Source: a virus. From it: a stretch of DNA of 32,046 nt. The notes under the pieces were generated by a model. The model ran no database searches, had not been told where the DNA came from, and saw only the letters and a program-made list of their open reading frames with translations. The DNA is taken from the IMG/VR virus record IMGVR_UViG_3300005515_000037, positions 1-32,046 of that record; one strand, written 5' to 3'. The position numbers were made by a program, and so were the translations under genes. Of this stretch, positions 30,442-32,046 are shown piece after piece (the stretch's first letter is position 1; each line of letters begins with the position of its first letter).

Positions 30442-32046
30442 TGACCTCGAAGGACATTCTCCAGGGGGACTTCCTCAAGTTCCTCTGGTACGTCTGGACT
30501 CGGCTGCTGCTTCTGCCGCCGCCGACCCGCGTACAGCTCGACATCGCCCGGTTCCTGCAAGGCGGGGGCCGCAGGCGGTTCATCCAGGCCTTCCGAGGGG
30601 TCGGCAAGACCTTCCTCACGGCGGCCTATGTGGTCTGGCGGCTCTGGAAGAACCCCGACCTCAAGATCATGATCGTGTCGGCGAACGAAGCGTTCGCGAC
30701 CGAAATCGCCCAGTTCATCAAGCAGATCATCGAGCATGAGGCTGGCGACGACCTGTGGGCCGAGCTTCGGCCCCGCCCTGGTCAGCGCACCTCCGCCCTG
30801 ATCTTCGACGTCGGCCCCGCAAAGGCCGACAAGTCGCCCTCGGTCAAAGCCGTGGGCATCACCGGCCAGCTCACCGGCTCGCGCGCCGACATCGTCCTCT
30901 TCGACGACGTCGAGGTCCCGAAGAACTCCGAGACGGAGACCATGCGGGAGAAGCTCGAAGCCAAGACTCAGGAGGGCGCGGCGATCCTCAAGCCCGGCGG
31001 CGAAATCCTCTACCTGGGGACCCCGCAGTCGGAGCAGTCGATCTACCGCAAGCTCCCCGAGAAGGGCTACGAGGTCCGCATCTGGCCCGCCCGGTATCCG
31101 CTGCTGTCCAAGCTCGCGAACTATGGGGACCATCTGGCTCCCATGCTGCGCGCGGACATCGAGACCGATGCGGAGCTGTGCCGGTCCCTAGCGTCGACCG
31201 TCGGCGGTGCCCCTACGGACCCCAAGCGGTTCACCGACCTCGACCTGATCGAGCGCGAGACCGAGTACCGGCAGGCGGGCTTCCTGCTCCAGTACCAGCT
31301 CGACACCGCCCTGTCGGACGCCGAGCGGTTCCCGCTGAAGACCCGCGACCTGATCGTGACCGACATCGACGGCAAGGTCGCCCCGGCACGCCTCGTGTGG
31401 GGCAGCTCTCCGGAGCTGGCGCACAAGGACATGGAGAACGTCGGGTTCGACGGCGACCGCCTGTTCCGCCCGATGCACTGCTCGCCCGAGTTCCTCCCCT
31501 TCACCGGGGCCGCGATGCACATCGACCCCTCGGGTCGTGGTCGCGACCGGACGACCTACTGCATCACCAAGTTCCTCTGCGGGTACATCTTCGTGGTGGC
31601 CTGGGGCGGCTTCCAAGACGGCTATGGTCCTCAGACCCTCGCCGCCCTGGCGCAGCTCGCCAAGGACCATGAGGTCAACATCATCGTCCCCGAGGACAAC
31701 TTCGGCGACGGCATGTTCGGCAAGCTGCTGGAGCCCTACGTCAACGCCCTCCGGCCCTGCCGGATCGAGGGCATCCGGGCGAAGGGTCAGAAGGAGGCGC
31801 GGATCGTCGGAGCCCTGGAGCCCGTCATGCGTCAGCACCGGCTGGTCATCGACACGGACGTCCTTCGGGCCGACCTGAAGCAGCCCGTGGTTCACTCCGG
31901 GCTCTATCAGATCACCCATATGAGCGCCGCCAAGGGCGCGCTGAAGCACGACGACATGGCCGACGTCCTCGCGATGGCGGTGACCCACTGGGTCGAATAC
32001 CTCAACGCCGACGCGAAGAAGGCGGAGGAGGATCGCAAGCGGAAGG
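30441..32046 (+). CDS. Large terminase subunit (T7 gp19-like), truncated by window end
   Basis: DNA packaging motor and nuclease; 535 codons are present, open at the window edge (T7: 586 aa). Nearly every T7 block is there: Walker A RGVGKT (K56), the adjacent VVWRLWKNPDLKIMIVSA, RPRPGQRTSALIFDVGPAK, SPSVKAVGITGQLTGSRADI and Walker B VLFDDVE (D155/D156/E158). Motif III is LYLGTPQSE. The RNase H-like nuclease has HIDPSGRGRD, EDNFGDGMFG and HDDMADVLA. ATG 30441 is coupled to the small subunit. Only the last part of the C-terminal tail, which contacts the portal in T7, is missing. Confidence 0.97.
   Translation, partial: MTSKDILQGDFLKFLWYVWTRLLLLPPPTRVQLDIARFLQGGGRRRFIQAFRGVGKTFLTAAYVVWRLWKNPDLKIMIVSANEAFATEIAQFIKQIIEHEAGDDLWAELRPRPGQRTSALIFDVGPAKADKSPSVKAVGITGQLTGSRADIVLFDDVEVPKNSETETMREKLEAKTQEGAAILKPGGEILYLGTPQSEQSIYRKLPEKGYEVRIWPARYPLLSKLANYGDHLAPMLRADIETDAELCRSLASTVGGAPTDPKRFTDLDLIERETEYRQAGFLLQYQLDTALSDAERFPLKTRDLIVTDIDGKVAPARLVWGSSPELAHKDMENVGFDGDRLFRPMHCSPEFLPFTGAAMHIDPSGRGRDRTTYCITKFLCGYIFVVAWGGFQDGYGPQTLAALAQLAKDHEVNIIVPEDNFGDGMFGKLLEPYVNALRPCRIEGIRAKGQKEARIVGALEPVMRQHRLVIDTDVLRADLKQPVVHSGLYQITHMSAAKGALKHDDMADVLAMAVTHWVEYLNADAKKAEEDRKRK

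Noticed and set aside
1-32046. Single-subunit phage RNA polymerase gene
   Set aside because: No RNA polymerase motif was found in any plus-strand gene here, including the phiKMV-style position between exonuclease and virion genes. It would have to lie upstream of the window.

Overview
The window is most of the genome of a T7-like podovirus (Autographiviridae type). It begins in the class II (DNA metabolism) genes and ends inside the large terminase gene. Base composition is strongly GC-rich and third codon positions are mostly G or C, so the host is probably a GC-rich proteobacterium. An alphaproteobacterium is my best guess, but nothing in the window proves it. All genes but one protein gene and one tRNA-like gene lie on the plus strand. 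They are tightly packed, often with ATGA, GTGA, TGATG or TAATG stop/start overlaps. GTG and TTG starts are common, including those of the DNA polymerase, exonuclease, portal and capsid genes.

Layout: (1) 1-3479, amidase-type lysozyme, a small HTH protein, bifunctional primase-helicase with an internal start, a dNMP kinase-like protein and a coiled-coil protein, closed by a UUCG terminator. (2) 3553-7700, T7-family DNA polymerase followed by a chain of nine small coupled genes: HNH-like nuclease, a two-helix membrane protein, unknowns, an overlapping i-spanin/o-spanin pair and a zinc-ribbon protein. (3) 7701-8028, a gene-free 328-bp stretch. It holds a minus-strand tRNA-like gene with its own sigma70-type promoter and, next to it, an AT-rich island of nested palindromes. 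(4) 8029-9083, a small lipoprotein and the gp6-like 5'-3' exonuclease. (5) 9049-9318, a minus-strand membrane protein gene, then a terminator. (6) 9497-29850, the virion genes in T7 order: small proteins, portal, scaffold, major capsid, terminator, tail tubular A and B, internal virion proteins gp13/14/15/16-like, tail fibre, accessory tail proteins, a second large fibre and a small tail protein. (7) 29867-32046, two small membrane proteins in the T7 holin position, the small terminase and the truncated large terminase.

The genes describe a complete lytic programme apart from the early region. The primase-helicase, polymerase and exonuclease replicate DNA and recycle nucleotides; the portal, scaffold and capsid build the procapsid; the terminase packages it; the internal proteins and fibres serve adsorption and ejection; lysozyme, spanins and small membrane proteins lyse the host. 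No phage RNA polymerase, ligase or terminal repeat is seen here; they would lie outside the window.

The parts that depart most from the T7 plan are: the tRNA-like/palindrome island at 7733-7989; the antisense membrane gene at 9049-9318; the lytic transglycosylase domain sitting in the gp15-like rather than the gp16-like protein; the spanins placed in the replication block; three terminators each fused to the ribosome binding site of the next gene; and a fibre that joins a T7 N-terminus to a lambda J-like C-terminus.
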